Source of the DNA: Onthophagus taurus
Taxonomy: Eukaryota; Arthropoda; Insecta; Coleoptera; Scarabaeidae
Reading direction: 5' to 3'
DNA: 64,000 bases
Assembly (NCBI RefSeq): GCF_036711975.1
Contig: NC_091967.1
Span: forward strand, 16,616,001 to 16,680,000
Below, one piece after another: positions 60,995 through 64,000 of this stretch. A model generated the notes under the pieces. The model was not told where the DNA came from. It searched no databases and was given only the letters and a program-made list of their open reading frames with translations. The translations under genes and the position numbers were made by a program. Numbering within the stretch: position 1 is the first letter of the stretch; the number at the start of each line of letters is the position of its first letter.

Positions 60995-61859
60995 GTGCAC
61001 CAAATCCAAATTACCTGAAGATATAACATGTCCTGTGTGTGATAAAGTATTCATAAATAGATTAAAATTAAATCAGCATTGCCGTCAACATAAACCTAAA
61101 TCATTTTGTTGTCAACTATGCGGAAAAAGTTATAAAAAAAATTATGAATTGCAACTTCATAAAGAAAGACACTTCAAGAAAAAAACGATCCCTTGTGGAG
61201 TTTGTGGAAAAATGCTCTCTTCAGATATAACTCTAAAGAAACATATGATTGCGTGTCACCTCAAAGAACATCCGTTTAAATGCGATCAATGCGATAAAGG
61301 TTATTTATCAGAAGCTGCTTTAGATAATCATAAAAAGACAGCGCACGATGGTGTTGTTTATAAATGCGATCAATGCGAAAAAATTTACAAATGGCCACAA
61401 GCTTATAAAAATCACGTGAAAACACATGAAACGGGATATATAAAGCCAGAGCACGTTTGTATGATATGCTCTAAAATATTGGGATCGAAAAGTTCATTAC
61501 AAGATCATTTACGTACTCATCAATCGATAAAACGTTATATGTGTGAAATTTGTGGAAAAGGAGTTACATCGTTGGAATCATTGAAAATTCACGAACGCGG
61601 TCATAGAGGAGAGAAACCTTTCGCTTGTAAACATTGTCCAAAAAAATTCGTATCAAACGCGTTACTTCGACCTCACGAACGAATTCACACCAATGAAAAG
61701 CCTTACGTTTGCCAAACATGTAATAAAGCTTTTAATCAATATGGGTCTTATAAAATTCATACGAGAATTCATACAGGTGAAAGGCCGTATGGTTGTCATC
61801 TTTGCGAGAAACGGTTTCCGTCGCGAACCGCGTTGAATACACATCTAAAAAAACATTAA
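60995..61859 (+). CDS. exon N: alternative 3' exon, ten C2H2 fingers
   Basis: Acceptor ttttttag|g at 60995, phase 2 (CTKSKLPE...), 287 codons. Ten C2H2 fingers from CPVCDKVFINRLKLNQH to CHLCEKRFPSRTALNTHLKKH; the last finger is C2HH, unlike the middle group. Shared with A, B and O: FKCDQCDKGY, the YKC..C finger, HVC.ICSK and YVC.TCNKAF. An in-frame ATG (60930, or 60957 MNINNN) lies in the intron upstream, so an independent start cannot be fully excluded. AATAAA at 61872-61877; exon O begins 126 bp after the stop. Confidence 0.85.
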
Positions 61860-61985
61860 TTTATATATTTTAATAAAATTTTATTTGCAATTGAATAGTT
61901 TTATATGTCTACCTCGTTTGTATAAATAGTAGCAAATAAAACTTATTTAATAATTTATACAATATTAATACAACAACATTTTTAG

Positions 61986-62847
61986 GAATCTTTTATCATC
62001 ATCAAAAGAATTTAAATGTTCCGTCTGCAATCAAGGTTTTGAACAAAGAGCAAAATTAAAAAATCACATGCGTAAACATAAACCAAAAAATCGATGTTGT
62101 GACGTATGTGGAAGTAAGTTTAAAACCAATCAGGAATTAAACAAGCATCAACGAACCCATAATTCACAAAAAAACATCCCATGTACACTTTGTGAAGCAA
62201 CATTTATAACGGAGGTTGGCATGAAACAACATATAACAAGCGTTCATCTTAAAGCGTATCCCTTTAAATGCGATCAATGCGATAAGGGTTATTTATTCGA
62301 ATATATTTTGAACAACCATAAAAAATCGGCTCATTTAGGAACGGTTTATAAGTGTGAGAAATGCAATAAAAATTATAAATGCAGGGTTGCGTTTAAACAT
62401 CATTTAAAAACGCACGAAGTGGGGTACAAAAAACCGGAATACTCCTGTTCGATATGTTCAAAATTGCTGTCTTCAAAGAGATGTTTAGAATCACATCTTC
62501 GTACTCACGAAGATTCAACAAGATATGTATGCAAGTTTTGTGGGAAAGCATTAGGTTCTCGGCATTACTTACAAATCCATGAACGCACACACAAAGGAGA
62601 CAAACCTTTTGTGTGTCAATATTGCCCTAAAGCTTTCGTTTCAAGTTGTTTGCTTAAAATGCACGAACGCATTCACACCAATGAAAGGCCGTATGTTTGT
62701 AAAGTCTGTAATAAAGCATTTAATCAACTTGCACCGCTTACAATTCATACCAGAATTCATACAGGTGAGCGACCGTATGGTTGTCATCTTTGTGATCAAC
62801 GATTTTCTTCAAGAACTAATTTAAATTTGCATCTAAAAAAGCATTAA
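61986..62847 (+). CDS. exon O: alternative 3' exon, ten C2H2 fingers
   Basis: Acceptor atttttag|g at 61986, phase 2 (NLLSSSKEF...), 286 codons. Ten C2H2 fingers from CSVCNQGFEQRAKLKNH to CHLCDQRFSSRTNLNLHLKKH. It is the tandem sister of exon N: same finger number, matching ends (TGERPYGCHLC, HLKKH) and the same FKCDQCDKGYL finger 4. Overlapping AATAAA hexamers lie at 62890-62899. It is the last cassette seen; more may lie past the window edge. Confidence 0.85.
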
Positions 62848-62852
62848 TTTAA

Positions 62853-63065
62853 TTTTAGTTATGAATTCAGTATTTCTTTAATGACAATTAATAAATAAAA
62901 ACGTAAGATCAATCCTTTGGGTATTTTTATTTTTAAGAATAATGTTAACAAGTAGTTTTTGTCCTAAGTAATTTGTTCTTTTTTTGTAGTTTAAATTCAA
63001 CATTGTAATATATGTTTGATTTATAAATAAAATCAGCTCCAGCTATATACAGGAAGATTCAAAAA
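62853..63065. repeat. direct repeat, copy 1, after exon O
   Basis: Runs from 'ttttagttatgaattcagta' through 'gtcctaagtaatttgttctt' to 'aaaatcagctccagctatat', then acaggaagattcaaaa. The same order recurs at 63377-63550. It includes the poly(A) region of exon O. Confidence 0.75.
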
Positions 63066-63376
63066 ACCGCTGACAGACTTCTAGAGCAGGTAATACATCA
63101 AAAATTAAAATGAAAAGAATTAATATATATGGGGTCGCAAATACATCCTTAACGAGATATAGGAGGTCAAAGTTTCTTTAAAATTAAAATTTATCTGCGA
63201 TAAAAAGCCCTTTTTAAAAATATTTTCAACGCCACTGCTAATTTTGTTAAACGAGCAGTATTTTCGTGTAGTGATTAATTATCTATCAATTGGGCACTTA
63301 CAAAACTTTGATTAAAGCAACAGTTTTTGATTGGATTTACACATTTTCTACAAACATGTTTTTCTTAAAAACTATT
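63066..63376. other. unique sequence between the two direct repeats
   Basis: No gene recognised. Confidence 0.4.
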
Positions 63377-63550
63377 TTAATTATGAACTCAGTATTTCTT
63401 TAATGATAATAAATAAAAACGTATTAATATTAACATGTGATTTTTGTCATAAGTAATTTGTTATTTTTTTTTATGGTTTTAGTTCAACATTATATATGTT
63501 TAATTTATAAATAAAATCAGCCCCAGCTATACAGGGTGATTCACATAAGA
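63377..63550. repeat. direct repeat, copy 2
   Basis: Second copy of 62853-63065 (ttttaattatgaactcagta ... gtcataagtaatttgttatt ... aaaatcagccccagctatac), followed by agggtgattcacataa, a phrase resembling transposon ends. The offset is about 520 bp. Confidence 0.75.
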
Positions 63551-64000
63551 ACCGACACAGAGCAGGGACATGTAGAGGACAATAAATTAAGATGATTTAA
63601 CGCAACTTATTTCTATACTAAGTAGTACCCCCGAGGAATTATAGGCGTTCAAAGTTAGGTCTTAAATTTTTAAAGCATTGAATATCTTCGTAATACATTA
63701 AGGAAAAACCAAATTCGGTATACGTTATGAGTGTACCGAAGGTATTAATTGGTAGCAAATTGAGACCAATTGAGGCATTTCAAAGGGTTGATTAAGGGTG
63801 ATGGTCCCCTCAATGTTGACAGATTTTTTTAACCTTTTGGTGGATTTAATACAGTATTACCTCATTTCGTGTGGAATTTAATTCTAAAACTTTTTTTACT
63901 CTTATTATTTTTTAAAAAACATTGTCGTTTTCATAAAAACGCATATAACTAAAGACACGTGTTTCGTTAATGCTACTTAAAATCATCGAAAATTCAGTAG
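63551..64000. other. window end, nothing recognised
   Basis: AT-rich DNA with no coding region seen. It could be repeat interior. Confidence 0.35.

Noticed and set aside
33052..62847. Fifteen independent tandem zinc-finger genes
   Set aside because: Most exons have no ATG between the acceptor and the first finger, all share one splice phase, and only one ZAD-coding 5' end exists in the window. A few (A, E, H, N) have an upstream in-frame ATG in the intron, so for those it stays a minor possibility.

Overview
The window is nuclear DNA of an insect. Coding exons are short and split by small AT-rich GT-AG introns. Housekeeping genes are animal-type: cytosolic GlnRS, Rieske protein, GPN2, PSMG3 and a Tctex-type dynein light chain. 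Gaps are full of decayed transposons (jockey-like, gypsy, Tc1/mariner, hAT, Mutator-like, RAG1/Transib-like). A ZAD-type zinc-finger gene is an arthropod hallmark. A beetle is plausible, but nothing here fixes the order.

Layout. 1-2.6 kb: transposon debris. 2.6-8.5 kb: three-exon Ly6/quiver-type secreted or GPI-anchored protein (+). 8.9-11.6 kb: repeat-rich block with inverted arms and internal palindromic repeats. 13.0-18.5 kb: glutaminyl-tRNA synthetase, ten exons (-). 18.85-19.7 kb: Rieske iron-sulfur protein (+), divergent from GlnRS across about 350 bp. 19.9-23.2 kb: three minus-strand genes, GPN2, PSMG3 and DYNLT2B; the PSMG3 stop and GPN2 start are 11 nt apart. A degenerate hAT element with a perfect 8-bp target duplication sits in a GPN2 intron.

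23.8-62.8 kb: the main object is one plus-strand locus. Four common 5' exons encode a ZAD domain and an acidic linker (239 aa) and end in splice phase 2. Downstream lie fifteen exons, called A-O here, each with a splice acceptor, an open frame in the same phase 2, a stop codon and usually its own AATAAA. Thirteen encode zinc-binding regions, one (D) encodes an acidic SIM-like region without fingers, and one (A) is frameshifted. A further relic lies at 34.9-35.35 kb. This is the gene plan of lola or mod(mdg4) (one dimerisation N-terminus, many alternative DNA-binding C-termini), with a ZAD in place of a BTB domain. I know of no described ZAD locus with this plan.

The cassettes fall into families: a 10-finger group at both ends (A, B, N, O), an 11-finger group in the middle whose last finger is C2HC (F, G, H, I, M, and degenerate K), and a Cys-rich 'class 2' group (E, J, L, with D as a finger-less relative). 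Class 2 exons tend to lie just before an 11-finger exon (E-F, J-K, L-M), which suggests duplication of two-exon modules. Transposon relics fill the gaps between modules. All splice calls come from reading the sequence; none is confirmed by RNA.
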